Assembly: GCA_964473155.1 (NCBI GenBank)
Contig: CAYYNT010000013.1
Coordinates: 9,787 to 73,786, forward strand
Reading direction: 5' to 3'
Length of the DNA stretch: 64,000 nt
Source of the DNA: JAJFUG01 sp964473155
GTDB lineage: Bacteria > Gemmatimonadota > Glassbacteria > GWA2-58-10
Shown: piece by piece, positions 40,136 through 48,891 of the stretch
How positions within the stretch are numbered: position 1 is the stretch's first letter
How the letters are laid out: every line of letters begins with the position of its first letter
The notes under the pieces: generated by a model
Database searches by the model: none
What the model was told of the DNA's origin: nothing
The model's input: the letters and a program-made list of their open reading frames with translations, nothing else
Translations under genes and position numbers: made by a program

Positions 40136-42678
40136 GAACCAGGCTCGATTACAGGCTCCGCCTGATCCTGTTGATAGCCCTGGCCGCCCTGATGTCCACC
40201 TGCGGCGATGATTCGCGCTCGCCCACCGAGGTGGCGGCAAATGCCCGCCGTATCCGCATGGTCTCCGGGGATGACCAGACCGGCCGCGCGCTGGCCTCTC
40301 TTCCTCAGCCGTTGACCGTGCAGGTGCTGGATGATGAGGGCAACCCCGTCCCGGCTTTCGGTGTGCGTTTCCAGGTCACCTCGGCCTCAGGACAGTTCAC
40401 CGGCAGCAACAGCCGCAGCACGGATGTAGTGACCAACAACAACGGCATGACCTCGGTTTATCTGACCCTGGGGGCCTCGGCGGATATTCAGTACACGGTG
40501 GAGGCCTCGGCGTCGCGGGCCAATGGCCAAGCGCTGGATGGCTCGCCGGTGAGGTTCAGCGCCAGCGCCAGCAGCAGCGTGGACACCACCTCAGGCGGAG
40601 GCGGGGGAACCAGCGGCCCGTCGGACGCTTTCCGCATGACCGCCACACCGCTGGGCGCGGACACGGTCGGCTCGGTGGGACGGTTTTTCAAGATTCCCCT
40701 GGCCGTGTTAGTGGTGGATTCGCTGGGCAAGCCGGTCAAGGGCCTCACGGTCTATTACACCGCTGTCATTGGCGGCGGCTCGTTCGATATCGCGGAAAAG
40801 ACGACTGACGATTACGGCGTGGCAAGCAACTTCCTGCGCCTGGGCTTTCAGACGGGGATGAACCAGATCACCGCCTCGGCCGTTCTGCCCGACGGGTCGG
40901 CGCGCAAGGTGGAGTGGCGTATCTGGGGCCAGATCGACCCGGATGTCCGTCATAATGCCTACAACATACGCATGGTGACGGCCGACAGCGTGGTCGCCCC
41001 GGTGGGCAGCACCCTGCCCGTGCCGGTGGTGGTTGCGGTGACAGACACGTTCGGCGCGGGCTCGCCCAACCAGCCGGTCACCTGGACAGTGGAGCACGCC
41101 GGGACGCTGCTCACGGCAGTCAGCAACAGCAACAGCGAGGGAATAGCGCAGCTTACATTGACCCTGGGGCCGAACGCGGGCCTCAACCGGGTGAGGGCCA
41201 CGATCATACGGGACAACGGCGAGGAACGCTCGGCTTACCTGAACGTCTGGGGCACGGCCGGGACGGTGGCCGCCGGACCGGATTCGCTGGTGCTCATTTC
41301 CGGCGGGGGACAGAAAGGCGAGGTGGGAAGCGTCCTGCCTCTGCCTGTAGTCCTGGCAGTACTGGATGAGAACGGGAACCGTCTGGCCAACGCGAATGTC
41401 AAGCTGACGGTGACTACGCCAATAAGCGTGCCTGCGGGGGATGCAGGATTTATCGGTGAAGAAGGTGAAGCAGTACCTTCGGCGGTGGTGCTGAATCTCA
41501 CTTCCGATGCCAACGGACTGATAGTGTTCATCTGGCAGCTTGGCCCCGGCCCCGACCTGGACAACACGGTGGTGGCCGAGGTGCGCCGCAAGGACGGCAC
41601 ACAAAGGAGCCTGACTGTTCATTCCGAGGCCTTGCCTCACCCCGACACCGCCAACCGTCTGGTGATAACGAGCGGAAATTATCAGACACCATATTATGTA
41701 AGTACCGTTTTACCCTTGCCGCTCGTGGTCAGGGTGGTGGATACGACAAGGGCCGGGGTCAATGGTGATACTCTCGGAGCTCCCATCTCTAATTTCCCGG
41801 TGCTGATGACCGCTTACAGTCCGAGTGGGGATGGATCACTGAATGCCTCAGCAGCAGGAGAACCCGGTGGAACGGGTAGACTGACAGCCCTGACGGATAA
41901 GGATGGTTTAGCCGCTGTCCGCTGGACAACAGGGACGCTAACCGGAAGGCCGGATGATCTGGATATGCTGCGGGACAATAATTATGTCGTTGCCGTGGCA
42001 GTGTTCGCGGACGGAAGCCAGGACAGCGTGATATTCTTTACCACCGCTCTGCCTCAGACACCCAGAGCCATGTCGGTATCCGGCGCCACCGACCTGTCGG
42101 GCACAGCAGGCAGGAGCTTGAACCTGCCGACTGTCAACGTGGTCGACCAGTACGGCAACGTGGTGGCTGGCGCGGCTGTCTATTTCTCGATCGGCCAGAC
42201 ACCCGGACCGGCGCAGCTTGCGCAGACTTCACTAAGCACCGATATCTACGGCAATGCCACCGGTGTGATCAGCCAGCTGAGCACCAAGAGCGGCACGATG
42301 AAGGTCTCGGCCGCCAACGGCTCGCTGAACGGTTCGCCGATCAACTTTAATATCACCGTGGAGGCGGATGCCGCGGCCTCGATCCTGAAAGCCGGCGGCG
42401 ACAGCCAGACCGCCAAGAGCGGGACAGCCTGGGGCAGCAGCATAAAAGTCCTGGTGTTAGACCAGTACGGCAACGCCAGGGGCGGCCAGCTTGTCACTTT
42501 CAACGTGAGCTCCGGCAGCGCCACGCTTCAGGACCTGCGAGTGTTCACGGATGAGGACGGTTTCGCGGAAACCACCGCCACGCCGACCGCCATTGGCAAT
42601 GTGACAATCACCGCCAGCACCACTATCGGCAGCGGAAGCAGCAGCGTCTCGTTCAGCCTGACCGCCACCGCGCCCTGA
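40132..42678 (+). CDS. Lipoprotein with seven Ig-like (Big_1-type) repeats
   Basis: An 848-residue secreted protein, translationally coupled to pilQ (ATGA overlap). The N-terminus is a signal peptide ending LMSTC (Cys ~25), an imperfect lipobox. It is followed by about seven ~110-residue repeats, each with a hydrophobic strand of the form V-x-V-x-D-x-x-G-N-P-V (for example VQVLDDEGNPVPAFGV and VNVVDQYGNVVAGAAV) and a G-x-A-x-x-x-L-T-L-G strand, as in invasin/intimin Big_1 domains. It likely forms a stiff rod on the cell surface. The fifth repeat (about 41640-42060) is locally poorer in GC and less regular, so it may be a variable segment. Confidence 0.85.
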   Translation: MRTRLDYRLRLILLIALAALMSTCGDDSRSPTEVAANARRIRMVSGDDQTGRALASLPQPLTVQVLDDEGNPVPAFGVRFQVTSASGQFTGSNSRSTDVVTNNNGMTSVYLTLGASADIQYTVEASASRANGQALDGSPVRFSASASSSVDTTSGGGGGTSGPSDAFRMTATPLGADTVGSVGRFFKIPLAVLVVDSLGKPVKGLTVYYTAVIGGGSFDIAEKTTDDYGVASNFLRLGFQTGMNQITASAVLPDGSARKVEWRIWGQIDPDVRHNAYNIRMVTADSVVAPVGSTLPVPVVVAVTDTFGAGSPNQPVTWTVEHAGTLLTAVSNSNSEGIAQLTLTLGPNAGLNRVRATIIRDNGEERSAYLNVWGTAGTVAAGPDSLVLISGGGQKGEVGSVLPLPVVLAVLDENGNRLANANVKLTVTTPISVPAGDAGFIGEEGEAVPSAVVLNLTSDANGLIVFIWQLGPGPDLDNTVVAEVRRKDGTQRSLTVHSEALPHPDTANRLVITSGNYQTPYYVSTVLPLPLVVRVVDTTRAGVNGDTLGAPISNFPVLMTAYSPSGDGSLNASAAGEPGGTGRLTALTDKDGLAAVRWTTGTLTGRPDDLDMLRDNNYVVAVAVFADGSQDSVIFFTTALPQTPRAMSVSGATDLSGTAGRSLNLPTVNVVDQYGNVVAGAAVYFSIGQTPGPAQLAQTSLSTDIYGNATGVISQLSTKSGTMKVSAANGSLNGSPINFNITVEADAAASILKAGGDSQTAKSGTAWGSSIKVLVLDQYGNARGGQLVTFNVSSGSATLQDLRVFTDEDGFAETTATPTAIGNVTITASTTIGSGSSSVSFSLTATAP

Positions 42679-42713
42679 GTGCGGCCCAAAGCGGTCATGA
42701 CGTAACAGTGAAA

Positions 42714-42745
42714 CAGGGGGTGCGGCGCATTGGCCGCACCCCCTG
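42714..42745. terminator. Bidirectional hairpin terminator between converging operons
   Basis: CAGGGGGTGCGGC (42714-42726) pairs perfectly over 13 bp with 42733-42745 around the loop GCATTG. It lies between the Ig-like gene (plus) and the PepSY gene (minus) and can end both. T-rich sequence follows on the plus strand (TCTGTTTATG). Confidence 0.75.
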
Positions 42746-42804
42746 TCTGTTTATGTCCGGCTGGATTGCAGTTCCTGGTCGAGGCCTGTCTCAACCGGTT
42801 TCGG

Positions 42805-43389
42805 TCAGGGCATGTACATGAAATAGAGTATCATCGCCGCGGTGAGAGCCATCCCGGATGTGAGGCACAGCCAGCCCAGGGCGCTCCGTCCGCTTTTTCC
42901 GCCAGCCCAGAGCCAGAGGCCGCTGAATCCGAACACGATAAGCGCAGCGCTGGCGAAATCGTACAAGAAAGCCCAGAGATCGTAAAGCGCGCCACCTCCG
43001 TAGCCGTGAAGGCGGTGGAAGCCGACAAGAACGCCGCGCAATCCCTGACGGTTTTCGGTCAGGGTCAGGCTGTCCCCGGCGGCCCAGACCCGCGCATCGG
43101 CATTGAACCCGGGCCTCATCCAGCCGAAACGCCAGGAGCCGTCCGCCAGGCCGCTCGGTTCCATTCTCTTGCCGCGCAGGCCGAAACGCCGCTCCAGTTG
43201 TGACGCCATCTCCTCCGGCGACAGATTACCGGTGACTCCCAGGCGCTCGGTCCGTACGGTCCTTTCCGGTTCGGTTTGCGGGAACCATTTCTCGTGGATC
43301 ATCGCGAACCCGGTCAGGAAATACATCATCAGAAAGGAGGCCGCGGCCAGGCCGGCATACAGGTGGATTTTCCGCACAAGTTCCCGCAT
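42805..43389 (-). CDS. PepSY-associated TM helix protein, second of a pair
   Basis: A 194-residue membrane protein: one membrane segment near the N-terminus (RKIHLYAGLAAASFLMMYFLTG), a PepSY-like extracytoplasmic domain (residues ~55-115), and two or three C-terminal segments, with a His-rich FHRLHGYGG loop. PepSY-TM proteins often act in metal or haem reduction and uptake. I start it at ATG 43389, five bases after AGGGGG. It is 2 bp behind its paralogue on the same strand. The substrate is unknown. Confidence 0.75.
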   Translation of the reverse strand: MRELVRKIHLYAGLAAASFLMMYFLTGFAMIHEKWFPQTEPERTVRTERLGVTGNLSPEEMASQLERRFGLRGKRMEPSGLADGSWRFGWMRPGFNADARVWAAGDSLTLTENRQGLRGVLVGFHRLHGYGGGALYDLWAFLYDFASAALIVFGFSGLWLWAGGKSGRSALGWLCLTSGMALTAAMILYFMYMP

Positions 43390-43391
43390 GT

Positions 43392-43979
43392 TCACCCCCT
43401 GAGCCAGACAAAAAGCATGAAAATGAGCGACAATCCGCTCACCACGGCCAGTACAGCCATTCCGGAAAGCTTCTCGCGCTTTCCCTGCCCCCAGAGCGCT
43501 ATACCGCTTATTCCAGCAAAAACCACCCAGACAGTGCAGAACTCGGTGAACCAGGGCCAGACAGCACTGAAACGGGACCCCGGAATTTTTTCCATGGCGT
43601 GCAGGTTGTTAAAGACCCGCCAGAAACCGAAACGTTGTTCATGGACCCGGACAAAACCGCGCTTAGGATAATAAGTTACAGCATAATGTTTTCCCGGACG
43701 AGACAGACCGAAATGCAGAACGCCCAGGGAATCCCGGCCTGTCTCCCAGGGCAGGGGCCAGCCCATCAGCCCCAGGGAATCCCGCAAAGCCTCGGCCTGC
43801 TTGATGTCATCGTCCAGTTCCGGGATCCGCACGGCCGCTTCCCAGCTTGTCTCAACCGTTTCCGGACGGGTGAATGCGAAGCTGTGATTAAAATTCAGTG
43901 AGCTGAACCCGAAGATAATCAGGTATGGAAAACAAAGAAGGCCTCCGTATAAGTGAATGCGATGCATCCAGTTTCGCAT
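43392..43979 (-). CDS. PepSY-associated TM helix protein, first of a pair
   Basis: A 195-residue paralogue of the next gene, with the same plan: RNWMHRIHLYGGLLCFPYLI as first membrane helix, a soluble domain (about residues 45-125), then a FNNLHAME loop and C-terminal helices. The start at ATG 43979 follows AGGAGG with a 5-base gap, which beats the longer ATG at 44006. The two paralogues probably form one heteromeric complex in the cytoplasmic membrane. Redox or metal-related function is inferred from the family. Confidence 0.72.
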   Translation of the reverse strand: MRNWMHRIHLYGGLLCFPYLIIFGFSSLNFNHSFAFTRPETVETSWEAAVRIPELDDDIKQAEALRDSLGLMGWPLPWETGRDSLGVLHFGLSRPGKHYAVTYYPKRGFVRVHEQRFGFWRVFNNLHAMEKIPGSRFSAVWPWFTEFCTVWVVFAGISGIALWGQGKREKLSGMAVLAVVSGLSLIFMLFVWLRG

Positions 43980-44006
43980 CTGACCTCCTGAAATGGTTGT
44001 TTTCAT

Positions 44007-44306
44007 CCCTCGAAAAGAGCCGGGCTAAAAATATGTTTTTTCAGGCTGTTTGCCAGAATAAACTTGACATGCTTTCCGATTGTGCGAAAAAGCGGTACAG
44101 GTGTGTTTTGATGAGCGAATTCGTACATCTGCGGGCGGGATGACGGGCGAAATGGCTCTTCGATGAATATGGGTATTATGGGTAACACTATGAAAAACAT
44201 TTAAATAGCAGTTTGCCTTTCGGTTGGCATGGTGTATGCTTTTATCATTTTACTGCAGGGTGACGGACCGGTTTTCTCAATCCGGGAACGAACATAAAAG
44301 ATATCA
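44007..44306. other. Divergent intergenic region
   Basis: About 300 bp between the PepSY pair (minus) and the haem-motif sensor (plus), moderately A+T-rich. I see no gene, repeat or convincing promoter. Promoters for both directions must lie here. Confidence 0.4.
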
Positions 44307-44324
44307 ATGGCGAGGTCGTTGCGG

Positions 44325-45707
44325 ATGCGCGAGAAGAAGGACAACTATGAAAGCGTTTCGACCCCGGGCGGAATCAAATCACTGGCCGTTGTCTGGTCCT
44401 TGCTGGTCGCGCTTTCGTTTGTCTGGTACATCTATACTCAGAACAAGCTGAAGTTCGAATATGCGCTGGGCGAGGCCCGCGATTCTTTCACCCGCGAACT
44501 GCTGCTGATCGACTGGCTGGCCGGCAAGCGGACTGTACGGCCGGGAGAGGGGCCGCTGGCTCCTCCTGACAGCGGTGCTCTCCGGTCTCCAGAGAAAGGC
44601 TTTTCCGGCAGTGCTTTTCTCCAGGGGCGCCATGCGGTCACATGCATGGGCATGCCCAATTTTTATCTGCGTATAACAAGCCTCAAGCCGCTGAAAGAAA
44701 ACAACCTGCCGGATGAATGGGAAAAGACGGCCCTGGAGAAGCTGGCTGCCGGGAAGAACGAAGTTTTCTCAATTGACGTTAGTGACGGCCGGAAATATCT
44801 CCGTTATATGGGGCCGGTGGCACAACTCGATGAATGCTGCTCATGTCATAATAATCAGATGGGCAACCAGAACGGTATCAGCATAACTCTTCCTCTGGAG
44901 CCGGCCGCGCAGATGGTGAAGGGGCATTTTCTCGAGGCCGGCCTTTCATATATCGCATTCTGGTTGATCGGTCTGGCCGGTCTTTTCTGGGCGTTCAGCC
45001 GTATCACGCGGCAGCAGCGCCTGAATTCCATCGTGCAGCGGGAACTGACGCGCATACGCTCGGCGGTTGAATGCGCCAGCGAGGCGATCCTGATAACAGA
45101 TGAAAACGGACATGCGGTCTACACCAATCCGGCTTTCATTCTGCTGTTCAACCAGACCCTCGAAGAACTTAAAAACGCTGGCATAGACGTTATATTCGCC
45201 GAACCGGACGTTACTCAGCATATAACTGAAATACTGAACGGCAAGGCGGATTTCTGGGAAGGCGAGTCAGTCGTTCTGGCTGCAGGAGGACGGAAGATTA
45301 CCGCATGGTGCCGTTTCAGCCGGATATACGATGAGTCGGGAGAGTATGACGGGATGCGCCTGATGCTCACCGACATGACCGAGGCAAAAAAGAGCCAGGA
45401 GGAAAGCCTTCAGCGCGAGAGGCTTTCCGCGGCCCTCGCGCTGGCCGGGGCCGCCTGCCACGAAATTAATCAGCCGCTGCAGGCTGCGCTCGGTTACAGC
45501 GAACTGGCTATCATGAGCGGCAAAGCCTGCACCTGCGGCAAAACCAATGTCCAGTCCCTGATGACGATTCGCGAGCAGGTGCTGAGAGTCGCCGGCATAG
45601 TCAAGAAACTGCACGGCATTTCACGATACAGAACCGCCAATTATGTCGGTCAAAGCCACATCGTCGATCTCGAAAAATCCTCCACGCCCGATACACCCTC
45701 GGAATGA
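44325..45707 (+). CDS. Haem-motif PAS sensor with acceptor helix but no ATPase domain
   Basis: A 460-residue membrane sensor. Membrane segments at about residues 20-38 and 207-225 flank an extracytoplasmic DUF3365/Tll0287-like domain whose CCSCH (171-175) is a CXXCH haem motif. A PAS domain (about 245-350) and an acceptor helix with His379 (ACHEINQPLQAALGYSEL) follow. The protein ends at 460, about 80 residues later, with none of the N, G1 or G2 boxes of a kinase ATPase domain. It therefore cannot autophosphorylate and may be a phosphotransfer partner or a shortened relic. ATG 44325 has GAGG upstream; ATG 44307 is also possible. Confidence 0.78.
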   Translation: MREKKDNYESVSTPGGIKSLAVVWSLLVALSFVWYIYTQNKLKFEYALGEARDSFTRELLLIDWLAGKRTVRPGEGPLAPPDSGALRSPEKGFSGSAFLQGRHAVTCMGMPNFYLRITSLKPLKENNLPDEWEKTALEKLAAGKNEVFSIDVSDGRKYLRYMGPVAQLDECCSCHNNQMGNQNGISITLPLEPAAQMVKGHFLEAGLSYIAFWLIGLAGLFWAFSRITRQQRLNSIVQRELTRIRSAVECASEAILITDENGHAVYTNPAFILLFNQTLEELKNAGIDVIFAEPDVTQHITEILNGKADFWEGESVVLAAGGRKITAWCRFSRIYDESGEYDGMRLMLTDMTEAKKSQEESLQRERLSAALALAGAACHEINQPLQAALGYSELAIMSGKACTCGKTNVQSLMTIREQVLRVAGIVKKLHGISRYRTANYVGQSHIVDLEKSSTPDTPSE

Positions 45708-45816
45708 TCTTTCCCCTCAGAATGGCGGTTTTTCCCCCGCTGATTAAAGCCTGGAGTTAAAGGCAATGTTTTTGTAGGTTTATCCAGCGGAATTTCATAT
45801 CTCGACTGGAGAGCCG

Positions 45817-48800
45817 ATGAATAACATGATCAACAGGCTGGCTGAAATCTGCCGCGAGCACCCGATCAGTGAAAAATGGCTGCTGGCGCACTCGCGCCGG
45901 ACCGGCTTTCAATGGCTGGACCGTCTCGCCGCGGCCGGGATCAGCCCGGTCAACATGAGGGTGCGGACAATCAAGTTCATGGCGTTCGAACTGGCCGCGC
46001 CTTACCTGGCCCGGCCGAAACTGGATTTCATGTCCAGCGGCGATGGCGCTTTTTGCGCTGGACTTCTGTTTTCCCGTCTCCGGGGAAAAGGCGGCGGTTA
46101 CCTGCTTGAACAGCCGCCCGGCGAGGGTCTGTTCGACACTGTCTATAGTGCGCTGACAGATTTGCGGCTGGCCGGGTTGACCCCGGATGATCTCGATCCG
46201 GGCCGTTTTGAGGATCCCCGCAAATCCATCGACCTGCGTCTTATTCTGAAAGAGTACCTCCATGAGTTGGAGCGAAGGGGACTGAAAGATTACGCCGGGG
46301 TGCTGGAACTGGCGATTCGCCGGCTGAACGAGGATAAAGGCGCGCTGCCGGAAGGTCTTATTGTTATTCTTCCCGGCCTCCCCCGGCTGTCCGGTCTGGA
46401 GAGGCGGCTGCTCGATCATTTGCCGCAAGGCTGTCTGGTCTGCACGGAAAAGGATGCGCTGTCGCGCCGCCAGGGTTTCGACCAGGAACGGCTGTCAAAA
46501 GCGCTGGCTCCTGAAAGCGGATGCCGGGTGGAAATATTTCGTGCCGTTGGAGAGTCCAACGAGGCGCGGGAGGCATTGCGCCGGGTCCTTTCATCAGGAT
46601 TGCCGCTGGACCGGGTGGAGGTGCTGCACACGGACAGCTCCACCTATGTGCCGCTGTTTTATGAATTGATCACCAGCTTGCAGCTTGAAAAATCGGGTGG
46701 GCCCGGTAATCTGCCGGTGACTTTCGCCGAGGGAATCCCCGTTCGTCTGACCCGTCCAGGACGCGCCCTGGCCGCCTGGCTGGACTGGCAGGCGCGGGGC
46801 TTTCCCCAGGCGAGACTGGCCGGAATGATCCAGGACGGATTACTGGAACTGGACGGCGCCGAGGCCACACATGCCAAACTGGCCGCCAGTATACGGCTGG
46901 CCCCTATAGGGATGGGGAGGGGGCATTATCTGCCAGGCATGCGCTCCTGGATTGAAGCGCTTGAAAACCGTAAATCAATGCCCCGCCGGGTGGATGAATC
47001 CGGCGAGGAATTTGAGACAGACTATCTGGAGCGGCAGATCCTTATTGTCCGCCGGCTTGAAGGATTCATCAGGAGTCTGCTGGATATTACGCCCGAAACC
47101 GGTTCCACAGATCCGGTACTGCTGGGGCGGGCGGTTTCTTTCCTCGATCGTTTTGCCCGCAGCGTGAACGAGCCGGACAATTTCGCCCGGGAGGCTTTGC
47201 GCAAGAGAATCAACGAATTGAGTAAATGGGCGGAAGTGGACAGCGGCCTGGACCTGCGGGCTTTCCTGACCGGTATGCTGGACACCCTGACCGTTCTGGG
47301 GACCAGCGCGGCTCCCGGCTGTATGCACGTGGACAATATCCGGAACGGAGGGCACAGCGGCCGTCCGGTCACTTTCATACTGGGCCTGGATGACGGGCGC
47401 TTTCCCGGCGGCGCTCTTCAGGACCCTGTCCTGCTGGATGCCGAGAGGGCCAGACTTTCGCCGGGATTGCCCACGGCGGCGGCGCGGCAGGAGCAGGCGC
47501 TGGAGGATTTCACCGGTCTGATCGAGGGCTTGTCAGGCCGGGTCTATCTGGGATTCTCCTGCCGCGGTATCGAGGATGGACGGGAGATGTTTCCCAGTCC
47601 GGTGCTGCTGCATGTGCACCGCCTTCTGACCGGCGATCCCTCGGCTGACCAGGGCCGGATGCTTGAAACTCTGCCGGTTGCAGCCTCGTTTGCGCCCTCG
47701 CCGGGCAGCGCATGTCTGGACAACGCGGAGTGGTGGCTTCGCGCTCTGTGTCATTCCAAAAGGCCGTTACTGGCGCGAGGCCCGCTGGAGGAGGCTTTCC
47801 CGCACTTGAAACGCGGGCGCGCGGCCTTGGAAGCCAGGCGCAGTGGATATCTGACCGGTTATGACGGCTATTGCCCGGAGGCCGGACACAATCTCGATCC
47901 AACGGCTGCGGCGGAGCGGAGCATGTCCGCCTCGGCGTTCGAAAGGCTGGGAAGATGCCCGTTGTCCTTTTTCTTCCGCTATGGCCTTGAAATCGAACCG
48001 CCGGAGGATTACGAGGCCGACCCGTCGCTCTGGCTGGACAGCCTCCAGTCCGGGAGCCTTCTGCACGAGTTGTTCTACGATTTCGTACACGAGCTTGCGC
48101 AGCGGAACGCGAAGCCTCAGGACACTCCTGAGCAGCGCGTGAGGCTGGCCACATTGCTCGATGAGACTGTCCGGCGTTACGTCAGGCGGTATCCACCAGC
48201 CTCGGCCGGAGCTTTCCAGCGCAGGCGGCGCGAGCTGGAGCGGACAGCCGCCGTATTTCTGACCGAGGAAGCCGAGCATTGCCGCCGCAGCACGCCGGTG
48301 CATCTGGAGTGGTCTATCGGGATGCGGGAGGAGACAGGCGAGGATGCGCCGCGGTCCGTACGGCTTCGTCTTCCGGACGGCCGGTCGCTGAGTGTGCGTG
48401 GACGGATCGACCGGGTGGACCGCGAGCCGGACGGCGCGTTTGTGATCTGGGATTACAAGACCGGCGGCCCCGCACGGTACAGCCTGTCCGATCCGGTCCG
48501 CCAGGGGCGGGTGATGCAGCCGGCCCTGTATGTGGAGATGGCTTCCGGAGCGTTGCGCGCTTTCTACGGAGATACTGCGGAGGCCACGGCATTCGGTTTC
48601 TTTTTTCCCGGTCCGCGCGGGCATGGGCAGCGCATGCGCTGGAGGCGTGAAAACCTGAACCAGTGGAGTGAAGTTCTGAAAAACCTTTGCGATATACTGG
48701 CCTCCGGCGCGTTCATCGCCACGGATGAGGACAGTTCATCCGGCGCGCCGCCGGACTGCAAGCACTGCGAACACCAGGCCGCCTGCGGCGACCTTCACGA

Positions 48801-48891
48801 AACGGTGGCCGCTTCATCCGACAAGCTGCGCAACCTGGATAACTTAGTCCTCGAACCGTTCCGGCGGCTCCGGCCGCGGGAGGCGGAATGA
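45817..48891 (+). CDS. addB: AddB-like nuclease subunit of an AddAB recombination complex
   Basis: A 1024-residue protein. The N-terminal part resembles an inactivated helicase and has no GxxGxGK[ST] Walker A motif. The C-terminal part is a RecB-type nuclease with GRIDRV and VIWDYKTGG (catalytic Asp-x-Lys). A [4Fe-4S] site is formed by the Cys in GRCPLSFFFRYG and by C-x2-C-x5-C (CKHCEHQAAC), the spacing found in AddB. It works with AddA to resect double-strand breaks. Its last bases overlap addA (ATGA). The lack of Walker A is more like the AddB of gram-negatives than of Bacillus. Confidence 0.85.
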   Translation: MNNMINRLAEICREHPISEKWLLAHSRRTGFQWLDRLAAAGISPVNMRVRTIKFMAFELAAPYLARPKLDFMSSGDGAFCAGLLFSRLRGKGGGYLLEQPPGEGLFDTVYSALTDLRLAGLTPDDLDPGRFEDPRKSIDLRLILKEYLHELERRGLKDYAGVLELAIRRLNEDKGALPEGLIVILPGLPRLSGLERRLLDHLPQGCLVCTEKDALSRRQGFDQERLSKALAPESGCRVEIFRAVGESNEAREALRRVLSSGLPLDRVEVLHTDSSTYVPLFYELITSLQLEKSGGPGNLPVTFAEGIPVRLTRPGRALAAWLDWQARGFPQARLAGMIQDGLLELDGAEATHAKLAASIRLAPIGMGRGHYLPGMRSWIEALENRKSMPRRVDESGEEFETDYLERQILIVRRLEGFIRSLLDITPETGSTDPVLLGRAVSFLDRFARSVNEPDNFAREALRKRINELSKWAEVDSGLDLRAFLTGMLDTLTVLGTSAAPGCMHVDNIRNGGHSGRPVTFILGLDDGRFPGGALQDPVLLDAERARLSPGLPTAAARQEQALEDFTGLIEGLSGRVYLGFSCRGIEDGREMFPSPVLLHVHRLLTGDPSADQGRMLETLPVAASFAPSPGSACLDNAEWWLRALCHSKRPLLARGPLEEAFPHLKRGRAALEARRSGYLTGYDGYCPEAGHNLDPTAAAERSMSASAFERLGRCPLSFFFRYGLEIEPPEDYEADPSLWLDSLQSGSLLHELFYDFVHELAQRNAKPQDTPEQRVRLATLLDETVRRYVRRYPPASAGAFQRRRRELERTAAVFLTEEAEHCRRSTPVHLEWSIGMREETGEDAPRSVRLRLPDGRSLSVRGRIDRVDREPDGAFVIWDYKTGGPARYSLSDPVRQGRVMQPALYVEMASGALRAFYGDTAEATAFGFFFPGPRGHGQRMRWRRENLNQWSEVLKNLCDILASGAFIATDEDSSSGAPPDCKHCEHQAACGDLHETVAASSDKLRNLDNLVLEPFRRLRPREAE

